36,125 nucleotides of DNA from Sedimentitalea xiamensis (GCF_030164465.1 NZ_JASNJE010000039.1:1-36125), one strand, 5' to 3'. Positions 24,203-32,975 are shown, numbered from the stretch's first letter. The notes: generated from the letters alone by a model not told the origin. Translations and numbers: made by a program.

Positions 24203-26280
24203 AGCTGTTGAAGGCACGATTCGATGGTTTTAGGCTCTTATCTGGGATTGAGCTTGATTTTTCGGTGGACCCTAAGCGGAATATTACGGTCATCCGCGCG
24301 GCAAACGAAAGCGGAAAGACGACAATGCTCACTGCGCTGCAGTGGGGCTTGTATGGCGATGATGCCCTTCCCAATGGCTACTCTCTACGGCGAATGGACC
24401 TAGCTCCTGGGACGGCGGCCACGACAAGGGTCGAGATCGAGTACGAGATTGATGGTCGCACCGGTTCAAAGCGTTTTAGGCTGGTGAGGAGAGTCGAAAC
24501 ACAAGGGACCACTGGCAATCGTCCGGCATCACGTGTTGAGCTCTACGAGGTAACGGATGCAGGCTTAGATGAGCTGCCTAGTCCAACAAACCATATACAG
24601 CAGCATCTGCCTTCTGAACTTAGAGAAGTCTTCTTCACAGACGGTGATCGCGCGTTGAGTTTCATCGAAGGTGCCAAATCAGCACAGCAGCATAAAGTTC
24701 GAGCAGCCATCGAGCGGATGATGGGGTTGTCACTACTTGAGGCGACAATTGATCACGTTAAGACGGTTGAGCGGCAGCTTCGTACAAAGTTCGATCGAGA
24801 GGCAGGCAACGCTGAAACGCGCACGCTTGAGGAACAGATCGAGAGGATAGATGTTGGAATACCCGTCAAATTGCAGGAGCTTGAAAGCACTAAAGACCGA
24901 ATTTCAAACCTAACGGAAAAAAGAGACCAGGCAGACCGCGATCTGCAGGATGCCCTCAGCGCAGGAAACCGCGAGGAGCTGTCGAAGGACTTGGTGAACA
25001 CTCGGAGGCAGCGAGAAAACCTCGAGGATCAACGCAAGGCCACAGAGAAGCGACAGGCCGAACTGTTGGGAACGGAACTCCTGGCGCGACATCTCATGGC
25101 CAAGGTAGTCAAAAAGGCCGGAGGTATGCTCGATGAACTGCGTCAGAAGGGTCAAATTCCGAACAAGACTGTGCCGATCTTAGAGGACCGACTGGAACAC
25201 ACGGACTGCATTTGTGGTGAGTCTTTGGATGGATCGACGCCGGAGGGGGCGCGCAGACGCAAGTACATTGAAGACCTCATTCGTGATAGCCGCGAGGCCG
25301 ACGATTTGCGAGCCAAGGTGTCTGATCTCTATTATCAGGCGAAGCCATTATTTACGGGAAAGCCCGGAAAATGGAGTGAGCTATATTCGGAAGCTTTCCA
25401 AGAACGCCAGAGAATTTCTTCAGTATACAAAGACATTGGGGAGAAAGAGGCTGAAATCGAAGCTAAGCTGGACAAAATCCCTGACATTAATGTTCAGCGG
25501 CTTCGCGAGATAAAGCAAACCTACGAGAAGCAGTTAAGAGACGAAATCGTTAGCGGGGCGGAGCTTGATAAGGATATCAAGTATCTGAAGGAGCAGAGGA
25601 ATGATTTGGAGAAGAAATTCCGGGCCGAATCCGCCAAAGTTTCTAAAGGTGAAAAAATTGCACGCGAACTGTCGGTCGCCACGGATATCCGCAACATCGT
25701 TGAGGCTTCTTTGGCTCGAATGAAGACCGTTGAAGTGCAATCCGTGTCGGCGAGAATGAACGATCATTTTCTTTCAATGATTGGTGCTGACCAAGAAAGT
25801 GCGTTGATAACAAGGGCGGAAATTACGCCGGAGTTTCGTATTGTTGTCTACGGCAGGAATGGGCTTGAAATGGATCCTTCCATGGACCTGAACGGTGCAT
25901 CCCGTCGCGCACTTACGATCTCTTTTGTGCTTGCTCTGACTGAGATAAGTGGTGTTGAGGGCCCCAATGTGATCGATACACCTCTCGGAATGATGTCTGG
26001 CTTTGTAAAGACTGAAGTCGTTAGAACGGCTGCAGACAATAGCAGCCAACTCATACTCTTCCTCACTCACGACGAGATAAAGGGCTGCGAGGAAATTCTC
26101 GATGAAAGAGCAATTGTCGCTGCGACATTGACCAATCCCGCGCACTACCCTCGTATTCTCAAGAATGATCCGGGAACAAAAGAGGCGGTAATTCTTCAGT
26201 GCGCGTGTGACCATAAGTCTGTTTGCAAAACTTGTGATAGGTATGAAACTTCAACTCAAGCATTGGCGGAGAGTGCGTAA
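24199..26280 (+). CDS. DndD-like SMC-type ATPase
   Basis: 693 residues. Walker A ANESGKTT at 35-42 within an SMC/RecN-type head (FDGFRLLSGIELDF, LTALQWGLYG). A long coiled coil (about 175-480) is interrupted by CICGES (C337, C339), the position of a zinc-hook-like turn in Rad50/DndD proteins. The C-terminal head has the signature region (SRRALTISFVLAL) and Walker B-like NVIDTPLG (D593) of the DndD type. The C-terminal tail carries four cysteines (C668, C670, C676, C679), likely a metal site. It should sense or process DNA ends together with the PLD-helicase protein. Both ends are translationally coupled. Confidence 0.8.
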   Translation: MKLLKARFDGFRLLSGIELDFSVDPKRNITVIRAANESGKTTMLTALQWGLYGDDALPNGYSLRRMDLAPGTAATTRVEIEYEIDGRTGSKRFRLVRRVETQGTTGNRPASRVELYEVTDAGLDELPSPTNHIQQHLPSELREVFFTDGDRALSFIEGAKSAQQHKVRAAIERMMGLSLLEATIDHVKTVERQLRTKFDREAGNAETRTLEEQIERIDVGIPVKLQELESTKDRISNLTEKRDQADRDLQDALSAGNREELSKDLVNTRRQRENLEDQRKATEKRQAELLGTELLARHLMAKVVKKAGGMLDELRQKGQIPNKTVPILEDRLEHTDCICGESLDGSTPEGARRRKYIEDLIRDSREADDLRAKVSDLYYQAKPLFTGKPGKWSELYSEAFQERQRISSVYKDIGEKEAEIEAKLDKIPDINVQRLREIKQTYEKQLRDEIVSGAELDKDIKYLKEQRNDLEKKFRAESAKVSKGEKIARELSVATDIRNIVEASLARMKTVEVQSVSARMNDHFLSMIGADQESALITRAEITPEFRIVVYGRNGLEMDPSMDLNGASRRALTISFVLALTEISGVEGPNVIDTPLGMMSGFVKTEVVRTAADNSSQLILFLTHDEIKGCEEILDERAIVAATLTNPAHYPRILKNDPGTKEAVILQCACDHKSVCKTCDRYETSTQALAESA

Positions 26281-26720
26281 TGGACAATCCATTTGCAGGA
26301 CAAGACATTAATATTGATGAGAGCTTCCGCGAGCGTATTGAGGCGGTGGTTCAACTTCGGGAAGGCAAGTCCGCTTCAGCGGTTCATCAGCCATTCAGGC
26401 GAAATGTAGACATTTGGTTCTTTGCGATAATGTTGGCTGTTCAAAAGGGGCTGAAGCCGACAGGCCCGTCTGGAAAAACTTATAAGGCTGCCGAAGGCGT
26501 TGTTCTCGGCTCTGACTCTTGGAGGCCAACCGCTCTGACACTTCTTGCAATTTCGGAAAAAGATGACGTCAACATAATTGACTCTCCACCAGAGATGATG
26601 AGGATCGCGAACGGCTATGCTCACGCGGGTTTTCCAGAGCTTTTTTCAATGCTAGACAGCAGAGGAGAAGACACAGCACTGGACTATTTGTGTGATGAGG
26701 TGGAGAGCCTCGTCACGTAA
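26280..26720 (+). CDS. Uncharacterised last gene of the Ssp operon
   Basis: 146 residues, overlapping the SMC gene by one base (TAATG), so surely part of the operon. No family is recognised. The N-terminal part (NPFAGQDINIDESFRERIEAVVQL) is acidic; the centre has a basic helix (RRNVDIWFFAIMLAVQKGLKP) that resembles, very loosely, the helix of DndE; the C-terminal part is helical (IANGYAHAGFPELFSMLDS). DndE binds nicked DNA, but this protein is longer and lacks its typical sequence. Its placement after the restriction genes suggests a regulatory or restriction role rather than modification. Confidence 0.68.
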   Translation: MDNPFAGQDINIDESFRERIEAVVQLREGKSASAVHQPFRRNVDIWFFAIMLAVQKGLKPTGPSGKTYKAAEGVVLGSDSWRPTALTLLAISEKDDVNIIDSPPEMMRIANGYAHAGFPELFSMLDSRGEDTALDYLCDEVESLVT

Positions 26721-26815
26721 CGCAAACGGGTAACACGCAATTTTGTCTGGCTTCGAAGGCGAGTGCAATCGGCAATAGGTCGTAGCGTTGGTAAGTGCTT
26801 AGGATCGCTTTGCAA

Positions 26816-29800
26816 TTATGCAACGAGTAGGCATTGCTCGAGATACCGACAAAATGCATTCGCCAGCTGCATCTGCCTTGGCGTCTTGCAGTCAGCTTCG
26901 AAGATGTCGGGTGATGCAATCAGAATGGCGATACATTTCGCACGGGAAATCGCGACATTAAAGCGGTTCGCGCTGTAAAGGAACTCCATGCCGCGCGGGG
27001 CGTCGGCGTAGCTAGATGTCGCCATGGAGTAGATGGCAATCGGCGCTTCCTGCCCCTGAAACTTGTCTACCGTACCGACACGCGCGCCGGGAAGACGCTG
27101 CTGAATCTCGAACACTTGTGCGTTGTAAGGCGTGATGATCAGAATATCTTCAGGTGTCAGTGGTCGTTCATCCCCCTTACGGTCAACCCAAGTAGGACTG
27201 CTCGCAAGAATCTCGTTAACCAGGGCTGCCGTGGCTTCTGCCTCTTCCAGCGAATAGCTCTTGTTTCCCGTGTGGGGCACAGACAGGAACCGCAAACCGT
27301 TGCCGCTTATCTTGCCGTCGGACTTGATCTCCTGCTTTTGGCAATCGGGCTTGGATTCGAGCTTTGCATCGTAGAACAGCTCGGAGTTGAACGCGCAAAT
27401 ATCAGGGTGCAGCCGCCAAGTTTCTTCCAGGAACATTCCTCGGTCATCGCTGATTGTGTGCTCTATTCCCAGAACGTGCTGCAGCGAGGTCACTTCGGTT
27501 CCATCAGGGTGGGAGCCTTGCGTTGGCTGATCTAGTTGCTGCGGGTCGCCAAGTAGGATCAGCGTCTTCGCACTCTGGGATACTGCCAAAACGTCGGCCA
27601 ATGACACCTGTGCCGCTTCATCCACGACCAGAACATCGAGAGTTTCGGCGGCATCCTGCCTTGCCCACACATAGCTTGTTCCTCCTGCCACTTTTGCGTT
27701 ACCTGCCGAAAGTGCGGAGAAGACATCCCCGTTATTTTTGGCAAAGAACAGGCGATCTTGGTTCGGTTCCAAATCCTTCGGCTTCTGGATGCATTTCAGA
27801 TCGATGCCCATTTCAATCGAGGCTTCGACCACTTCATCCAGAAGGTTGCGGATGACCTTGTGGGAGTTGGCGGTGATGCCCACCGTCTTGCCGCGCTCCA
27901 CGAGGCGGCAAATCATCCGAGCTCCTGTGAAAGTCTTGCCCGTTCCGGGCGGCCCTTGGATGGGGAGTATCCCGCCATCTATGTGGCTTGCGATGCGCAG
28001 CGCAGCGTCTAGAGGATTCTCACTCGCTTGCCTGATGGGCTGGCCACCAAGGCGCGGCGCTTCGCGAAGCAAAAGAGCGCGAGCGGCGAGATATGACCCG
28101 TCTCCCTCGATGCCGTTCTCGGCGACATAGGTGCCGATCCTGAACAGCGCGTCTGCCTGTTCCTTGTTCCCGTATTTCTCAAAGACGTAAACAGCCTCGG
28201 GGTGAACATCGGCCGTCTTGCCCATCTTCTTGATATCGATTGTCCGCTCATCATTGTTGATCGCAACCGATGTCCCGAAATCATCGCCACCCGCCTGTTT
28301 GAGCGTCTTGTCAACGCGCACATCGGTATCTTGCTGAATGAACCGATAACGGTCAGTAGGGATGCCCTTCGCGGTGGTTTCTACGCGCTCGACAAAAGTC
28401 AAACCCGACAGAGCGGCGCGTTCATCGATCAGCTCCTCGGGCGTTAGCGCCTTGAGGCGGAAAAACTCCCACCAAGTCGCCTTGTCCTCGCGGCGGTGCC
28501 AATCAAGTAGATAGGCAAGTACCCATCGCGCCTGCTGTTCTGCGGTGCGTTGCTCGACGTCCGCCGGAATGCCGTCTGTTAGCTGCACAATGAGTGCCTG
28601 AATAGCTTCCTGCCGTTCGGTCAGTTCTTCACTCACCTGGACCTCTGACGGATCGGGGCGAGGTACATCAGTACCCGCATCGATCAGTTCCTGCCTTCTT
28701 TCTTCCAGCCAGCCGCGCAGCGCGACCGTCGAGGCGCAGTCGTCCTGATTGTAGGATTGGACAGTCTGTCGGTCTTCGTCGCTGATGGACTCTATGTCCC
28801 CGAGTTCAAGCGCGGCCTGCAGGCTGAATAGGGCAAGATTCGCGTCGGGGAGGTCGGTTTGACGGGCGTAGCCGTAGATCGGTTCAAGCTTCTTGATCGA
28901 ATAGCTTTCAACACCTGCTCTTAGGGCGTTGCGCACTACGGCGTAGAGATCGACCAATATATTTCCGCGCAGGAAGTCGTCAATCTCCGCTTCCCGGGTC
29001 GCATAGCGGCCCATCAACCTCTTGAGTGCACCCTGTTCGTAGGAGGCATAATGGTAGATGTGCAGGTTCGGATGCTGTGCTTGCCGCGCGGTCACAAAAT
29101 CAACGAAGCGCTCGAAGATCGCCTTTTCTGACTCACGGTCAAGCGCCCAATCAGCGGTGTAAGCCCATTCGCCGTTGTCATCGAGGTAGTTGTAGCCGAA
29201 CAGATATTCGATGCCGTGCTCGCCCACAAAGGCGTCGCTTTCGATGTCAAAGAAGATGTCGCCGGGCGACGGCTCGGGGAGAATACACAGTCCGATATCC
29301 TGAACGATGGGCAAGAGTTCGTAGACAAGCTCTCCTGCCTCGCGGGACGCTATCTGGATACGGGCTTGCTCCCGCGCTTTCTCATAGGAGAACGTTGAAC
29401 CCCTTTGCGGTTTCCAGGGCATCGGCGACGGCATTGCGGCAAGCGCCGCTGCAGTGGTGATGCCGTGTTCTTGCAGCTCGGCTGTTTGGGTCTTGCTGAT
29501 GCCAGCGACCAGGCAAAGGTGGTCATCATCACGGCGACGAGTTTCGCAGCGCTCACGCCAACGGCAGATATCGCAATGTTCTTTGGGCTCGGGGTAGAGG
29601 CTTGGCGGTGCGTCAGCAAGCGTTGCCGCTTCTGCCGCCGCCTTCACTTTCCTGAAATATGCTGCATAGTCCGCAAACCGGAACGCCTGGGGTTCGTAGT
29701 CTGACCACGGCGCCACGACATAAACATACTCGGGCGCAATGCCCTGCGCTTCTCTTAGCAGGTCGGCATACAGGCAGAGCTGCAGGACAGAACCTGCTTT

Positions 29801-30220
29801 GGTTTCTCGGGCAAGCTTGGTGTCGATTATCTCATAAGACCAGGCACCAAGATTGCTCGGGGTCTCGACACGTCTAAGAATATCGGCGCGCCCTGCCCAT
29901 CTTCCATGTTGAAGGGCGGCCTGAATGATAATCTCTGTTCCGGCCGCCATGGCGGCGATTGTTTGGGCGACCGCATCGGCAGTCACATCAACGCCCTCAA
30001 TTTTTTGGCTGGAAAGCCCTTGATCCTGCAAGTGCTCCACAAAGCCCAGCTCATGGCGCAGTCCGCGCTCGCGCAGAATCTCCAAAAGTGGGTCCCAGAC
30101 CTTCGGTTTCTTGAGAGCGCCTGTCGCTACACCGAGGTCAAGCTCGGTCATATGCGCACAGTTCAAATGGCCTACGAGGTCAGATGCACTTAACTGAATA
30201 AATTCATTGAGATTTTTCAT
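26816..30220 (-). CDS. RecB-like nuclease fused to SF1 helicase
   Basis: 1134 residues. N-terminal RecB/Cas4-type nuclease: GRADIL (D113) and IIDTK (D133, K135) form the active site, and four cysteines (C21, C216, C219, C225) form a probable iron-sulfur cluster. A second nuclease-like domain of the RNase H fold follows, with DIFFDIES (D325, E327). The C-terminal third is a UPF1/Dna2-like helicase: GPPGTGKT at about 755-762, VLVVDEAAQ, then the Q/GDPQQL motif and VGTVDKFQGQEAPI. This order matches the TM0106-type RecB-like nucleases. It probably processes DNA ends and may be a defence or repair helper. It is convergent with the Ssp operon; GTG at 30223 is an alternative start. Confidence 0.82.
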   Translation of the reverse strand: MKNLNEFIQLSASDLVGHLNCAHMTELDLGVATGALKKPKVWDPLLEILRERGLRHELGFVEHLQDQGLSSQKIEGVDVTADAVAQTIAAMAAGTEIIIQAALQHGRWAGRADILRRVETPSNLGAWSYEIIDTKLARETKAGSVLQLCLYADLLREAQGIAPEYVYVVAPWSDYEPQAFRFADYAAYFRKVKAAAEAATLADAPPSLYPEPKEHCDICRWRERCETRRRDDDHLCLVAGISKTQTAELQEHGITTAAALAAMPSPMPWKPQRGSTFSYEKAREQARIQIASREAGELVYELLPIVQDIGLCILPEPSPGDIFFDIESDAFVGEHGIEYLFGYNYLDDNGEWAYTADWALDRESEKAIFERFVDFVTARQAQHPNLHIYHYASYEQGALKRLMGRYATREAEIDDFLRGNILVDLYAVVRNALRAGVESYSIKKLEPIYGYARQTDLPDANLALFSLQAALELGDIESISDEDRQTVQSYNQDDCASTVALRGWLEERRQELIDAGTDVPRPDPSEVQVSEELTERQEAIQALIVQLTDGIPADVEQRTAEQQARWVLAYLLDWHRREDKATWWEFFRLKALTPEELIDERAALSGLTFVERVETTAKGIPTDRYRFIQQDTDVRVDKTLKQAGGDDFGTSVAINNDERTIDIKKMGKTADVHPEAVYVFEKYGNKEQADALFRIGTYVAENGIEGDGSYLAARALLLREAPRLGGQPIRQASENPLDAALRIASHIDGGILPIQGPPGTGKTFTGARMICRLVERGKTVGITANSHKVIRNLLDEVVEASIEMGIDLKCIQKPKDLEPNQDRLFFAKNNGDVFSALSAGNAKVAGGTSYVWARQDAAETLDVLVVDEAAQVSLADVLAVSQSAKTLILLGDPQQLDQPTQGSHPDGTEVTSLQHVLGIEHTISDDRGMFLEETWRLHPDICAFNSELFYDAKLESKPDCQKQEIKSDGKISGNGLRFLSVPHTGNKSYSLEEAEATAALVNEILASSPTWVDRKGDERPLTPEDILIITPYNAQVFEIQQRLPGARVGTVDKFQGQEAPIAIYSMATSSYADAPRGMEFLYSANRFNVAISRAKCIAILIASPDIFEADCKTPRQMQLANAFCRYLEQCLLVA

Positions 30221-30658
30221 CACGCAATACTAGCAGGGTCAAGGATCGAAGCGCAATCTTGGAGTGGTTGCTCCAAAAAGTCGTGCGGACACATTCGATT
30301 CCTTTTCGCGACAATGTTCGCATCACCCCTGTCTTCCAGCTTACACTGAATTTCAGCGGCATAGCCCAATAGGTTCGTTCTGCGCTGCCCGCACCACCCA
30401 TGCCGTCTGCGGCCTTTGGCCTGGCCGCCATGGCCGTGTGGCTTGAACGCCTTTGGCGCCCCTGTCGTACCGATCAGGGGCGAACCTTTGGAGCCGCTGC
30501 TCTTCAGTCGAACGTCCTTTAACCCCGCCCCAAGAGCATGGGCCGGGTTTTTGTTGGGACGCTCGGCGCTGGCCATGGGTTCATGCGACCCCTCTGATTT
30601 TTCGAAAGTCGAACAAGCAGAAGGGCGCAGATCGAAACCCAAACCGAAAGGAATACCC
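30221..30658 (+). other. Hairpin-rich leader of the ParB-like gene
   Basis: 438 bases without a supported gene. Stems include TTGGAG/CTCCAA (30259-30264 with 30271-30276, six-base loop), GCGGCC/GGCCGC (30409-30414 with 30423-30428), GCCCCTG/CAGGGGC (30458-30464 with 30475-30481) and a terminator-like hairpin at 30521-30552. TTCGA/TCGAA lies near 30600-30612. The open frame running from 30416 into parB has no ribosome site. The region may also carry the promoter of the nuclease-helicase gene, which leaves in the other direction. Confidence 0.45.
30521..30552 (+). terminator. Terminator-like hairpin inside the ParB leader
   Basis: AACCC.GCCC (30521-30530) pairs with GGGC.GGGTT (30540-30549) with one internal C/C mismatch and a nine-base loop, followed by more T residues to 30552 (five in all). 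It sits about 107 bases before the parB start on the same strand, so it either ends an upstream transcript or attenuates parB. Confidence 0.65.
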
Positions 30659-32380
30659 ATGACTATTGAAATGATTGCTTTGAACAAGCTGCAACCCACC
30701 GAAGGCAACCCGCGCAAGCACTTCGATCAGGAAAAGATCGAGGGACTGGCGCAAAGCATCCTGACAGACGGATTGTTGCAGAATTTTGTGGCGGCAAAAC
30801 CAGATGGCCGCAAACGCAAATACGCGATTATCAGCGGTGAACGCCGCTTTCGCGCCATGAATCTGCTGATCGAACAGGGGCATCTTCCCAAAGACGTGAC
30901 CGTACCTGTCGAGGTCAGGGAAGGTCTGAAAGAAGACGACACCAAACGCATCGCCACGGTCGAAAACGTGCAACGAGAGAACCTCTCGCCGCTCGAAGCA
31001 GCGAACGCGATTGCAGCACTCGCCGAGGGCGGCGGCAAGTTGGAAGACATTGTCAGCAAGACGGGTCTTTCCGTTTCCACGTTGCGCAGACGTATGGCGC
31101 TGCTGAACCTTAGCCCCACTGTCACTAAAGCCTTCACGAATGGCGAGATCACCGTCTCACAGGCCGAAGCCCTGTCAGTCGGAAACCATGATGCCCAAGA
31201 CGACTTGCTGAAAGATGTCATCAAAGGCTGGTGCGAGTCCGCAGATGATATCCGCGACCGCTTGCTCGGTGAGTTGCCCAGCCTGTCCATGGCAATCTTC
31301 GATGTAAACGAATATGACGGCTCGTTCACCAAGGACTTGTTCGGCGCAGACGACACCACCTTCTTCAATGACGCAGACCAGTTCTATGCCTTGCAAAAGA
31401 AGGCCGCGACCGACCTTGTCCGCGAACATGACAAAACGGCAGATTGGGCAGAATTGCTCGAAGGGCGGTTTGAACACTGGCAGTTCAGGAAAGCCGAAGA
31501 AGGCCAGTCAGCAGGGGTGATCGTCTGCCTGTTTCCCGAGGGCAAGGTGGAAATCCATGAAGGACTGCTTCGCCGAACCATCGACACAGAGGTTGCCGAT
31601 ACCCTAAAGGGCAAGACCAAGCCGACCTATGCCAGCACCGTCTGCGAATACATTGCCATGCAAAAGAGCGCGGCGGTTCAGGCCGAATTGGTCGGCAATC
31701 CCCGCAAGGCCAGGGAGATCGGCGTTGCACAGATGCTGTATGAAGCAGCGGCGCACCCTTGTCTTCGTTATCTGACCGACCTCGGCGAGGACGCATCACA
31801 TCTTGTTGCGATCAATGCCGAAGCAGGGGCGCTCTGTGGTCTTCTTGGTATCGAGAAGCAGGGCGCGACCTATTACAATCTGCTGTCGAGTGCCCGTTCT
31901 GTCGAGCGTGCCTATGACCTCGTGCAACCTCTTTCGGATGATGAACTGATGCGGCTCTTTGCCTTCCTGTCAGCGGTCACGTTCGGGCAGCGCGATGTCA
32001 AATCTCTCGACAAATATGAGCACAGCATCTTCAACCGCGTGGCTTGCGATCTGTCAGTAGATATGCGGGAGCACTGGACACCTGATCTCTGGTTCTTGTC
32101 ACGCCGCACGGCAAAGCAACTCGGCAGTGTGCTGCGCGAAGCAGCGATGACGCGACTGTTCGGCAATGGCGGCGGCTACAAAAAATCCGAACTGGTCACA
32201 GCCATGGTGAGGTACTTCAAAAAGGTGCGCGGCTTGGCCGAACTTGCTGACGATCAGCAGAAAGCACGGGACTGGCTTCCCGAAGCCATGCACTTCCCTG
32301 CCATCGACCCCGATGCACCGCGCGGCGATAAGATCGAGGACGAGGAGGACGAAGCCGACTTGCTTGCCGAAGCAGCATAG
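30659..32380 (+). CDS. Solitary ParB-like protein (plasmid type)
   Basis: 573 residues. The ParB/Spo0J N-terminal domain is plain: MIALNKLQPTEGNPRKHFD, the CTP-binding GERRFRA box at 60-66, and IATVENVQRENLSPLEAANAI, followed by a helix-turn-helix (LEDIVSKTGLSVSTLRRRMALLNLS). The C-terminal 350 residues are specific to large plasmid ParB-like proteins and end in an acidic tail (EDEEDEADLL). No parA and no obvious parS cluster are nearby, so classical partition is doubtful; such solitary genes are common in plasmid leading regions. AAAGGAA at 30647-30653 fixes the start. It is followed by a strong terminator. Confidence 0.85.
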   Translation: MTIEMIALNKLQPTEGNPRKHFDQEKIEGLAQSILTDGLLQNFVAAKPDGRKRKYAIISGERRFRAMNLLIEQGHLPKDVTVPVEVREGLKEDDTKRIATVENVQRENLSPLEAANAIAALAEGGGKLEDIVSKTGLSVSTLRRRMALLNLSPTVTKAFTNGEITVSQAEALSVGNHDAQDDLLKDVIKGWCESADDIRDRLLGELPSLSMAIFDVNEYDGSFTKDLFGADDTTFFNDADQFYALQKKAATDLVREHDKTADWAELLEGRFEHWQFRKAEEGQSAGVIVCLFPEGKVEIHEGLLRRTIDTEVADTLKGKTKPTYASTVCEYIAMQKSAAVQAELVGNPRKAREIGVAQMLYEAAAHPCLRYLTDLGEDASHLVAINAEAGALCGLLGIEKQGATYYNLLSSARSVERAYDLVQPLSDDELMRLFAFLSAVTFGQRDVKSLDKYEHSIFNRVACDLSVDMREHWTPDLWFLSRRTAKQLGSVLREAAMTRLFGNGGGYKKSELVTAMVRYFKKVRGLAELADDQQKARDWLPEAMHFPAIDPDAPRGDKIEDEEDEADLLAEAA

Positions 32381-32403
32381 GCGCAAAGCAGCCTGATTTT
32401 CGC

Positions 32404-32440
32404 GCGGCGCGGGCTTCACAGCCCGCGCCGCCTTCTTGTT
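32404..32440 (+). terminator. Strong intrinsic terminator after the ParB-like gene
   Basis: An 11-bp perfect stem: GCGGCGCGGGC (32404-32414) pairs with GCCCGCGCCGC (32421-32431) around a TTCACA loop, followed by a T-rich stretch. It lies 24 bases after the parB stop. Confidence 0.88.
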
Positions 32441-32511
32441 TGGGGGAAGTTGTCGATGGGTTTTCGCTTCTCTCGCCTGGGGGCGGTAGAACGGAGAAGC
32501 CTGGTGCTACA

Positions 32512-32548
32512 CTTCAGTTTGATTCCCAAACGCGGAATCGAACTGAAG
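32512..32548. repeat. 15-bp inverted repeat
   Basis: CTTCAGTTTGATTCC (32512-32526) pairs with GGAATCGAACTGAAG (32534-32548) around a seven-base loop; only one position is a G/T wobble. No T tract follows, so a terminator is unlikely. It may be a recombinase core or another protein-binding site. Confidence 0.6.
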
Positions 32549-32580
32549 CGCTAAGTCTTTGATTTACGAAGCTATCGAAA

Positions 32581-32601
32581 TTGGGGGTACAGTTGGGGGT
32601 A
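32581..32601. repeat. Direct repeat pair TTGGGGGTA
   Basis: TTGGGGGTA occurs at 32581-32589 and again at 32593-32601, 12 bases apart. Pairs of this kind are familiar near attachment sites of tyrosine-recombinase elements. No integrase gene is in the window. Confidence 0.5.
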
Positions 32602-32835
32602 TGGCTTCGATGCGCCCATTGTTTTCACTCTTCCAAGGCGGCGCCGATCATCAGACTGGTGGGACGCAAAGCCGAAAAGATTCAATAAACCATGGGAAGA
32701 AAAACTGTCCCACCGATCTCTAAGGCATTGAAATCGCATTGCTCTGTGATGCCGCCCCCGGGCACCATTTGTCCCAGCATATGTTCTTGTTTTCCCTTGC
32801 TCTGACGCGCATTTTAGTTCGGGGCGTGCGTTGTC

Positions 32836-32856
32836 TGTATCACAATTTGTATCACA
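32836..32856. repeat. Direct repeat pair TGTATCACA
   Basis: TGTATCACA occurs at 32836-32844 and 32848-32856, again 12 bases apart, about 255 bases after the first pair. The identical spacing suggests arm-type recombinase sites of a second element. Confidence 0.5.
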
Positions 32857-32975
32857 CGGCGCTAAGGTCGACGACTCTCGTGTCGACTTGATCGGCTCGG
32901 CGATCCGCGCAGCGGCCCCCACTGGCTTGTTGTGGGCCGTCCGGTGTGGCGCGCCGAACAGGCCACGCTACCTGG

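Larger units (their letters stand above)
32441..32975. other. Junction region without supported genes
   Basis: About 535 bases between plasmid-type genes and the type I restriction locus. Open frames on both strands (for example 32572-32922 minus) lack ribosome sites and family resemblance. The region holds a 15-bp inverted repeat and two pairs of direct repeats that resemble integrase-binding arms, given as separate entries. It probably marks the seam between two formerly separate elements. Confidence 0.5.

Noticed and set aside
15245-26720. Classical DndABCDE or BREX system
   Set aside because: There is no DndB and no true DndE; the sspD-like protein is too short for DndC. BREX would need a PglX methylase and PglZ phosphatase, which are absent. 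DUF4007 plus divergent desulfurase fits Ssp.
30416-30658. 81-residue N-terminal extension of the ParB-like protein
   Set aside because: The stretch is a hairpin-rich leader with a terminator-like stem; the ATG at 30659 has AAAGGAA and begins exactly at the ParB domain.
32404-32431. parS-like or origin palindrome
   Set aside because: Stem, short loop and following T-rich stretch directly after the parB stop are better explained by an intrinsic terminator.
32751-32767. tRNA 3' end (CCCCCGGGCACCA)
   Set aside because: The segment resembles an acceptor stem with CCA, but no T-loop (TTCRANNC) or matching 5' acceptor strand lies upstream.
32572-32922. Minus-strand open frame of 116 residues
   Set aside because: It runs through repeat pairs and shows no domain or ribosome site; it appears to be chance coding in a junction region.
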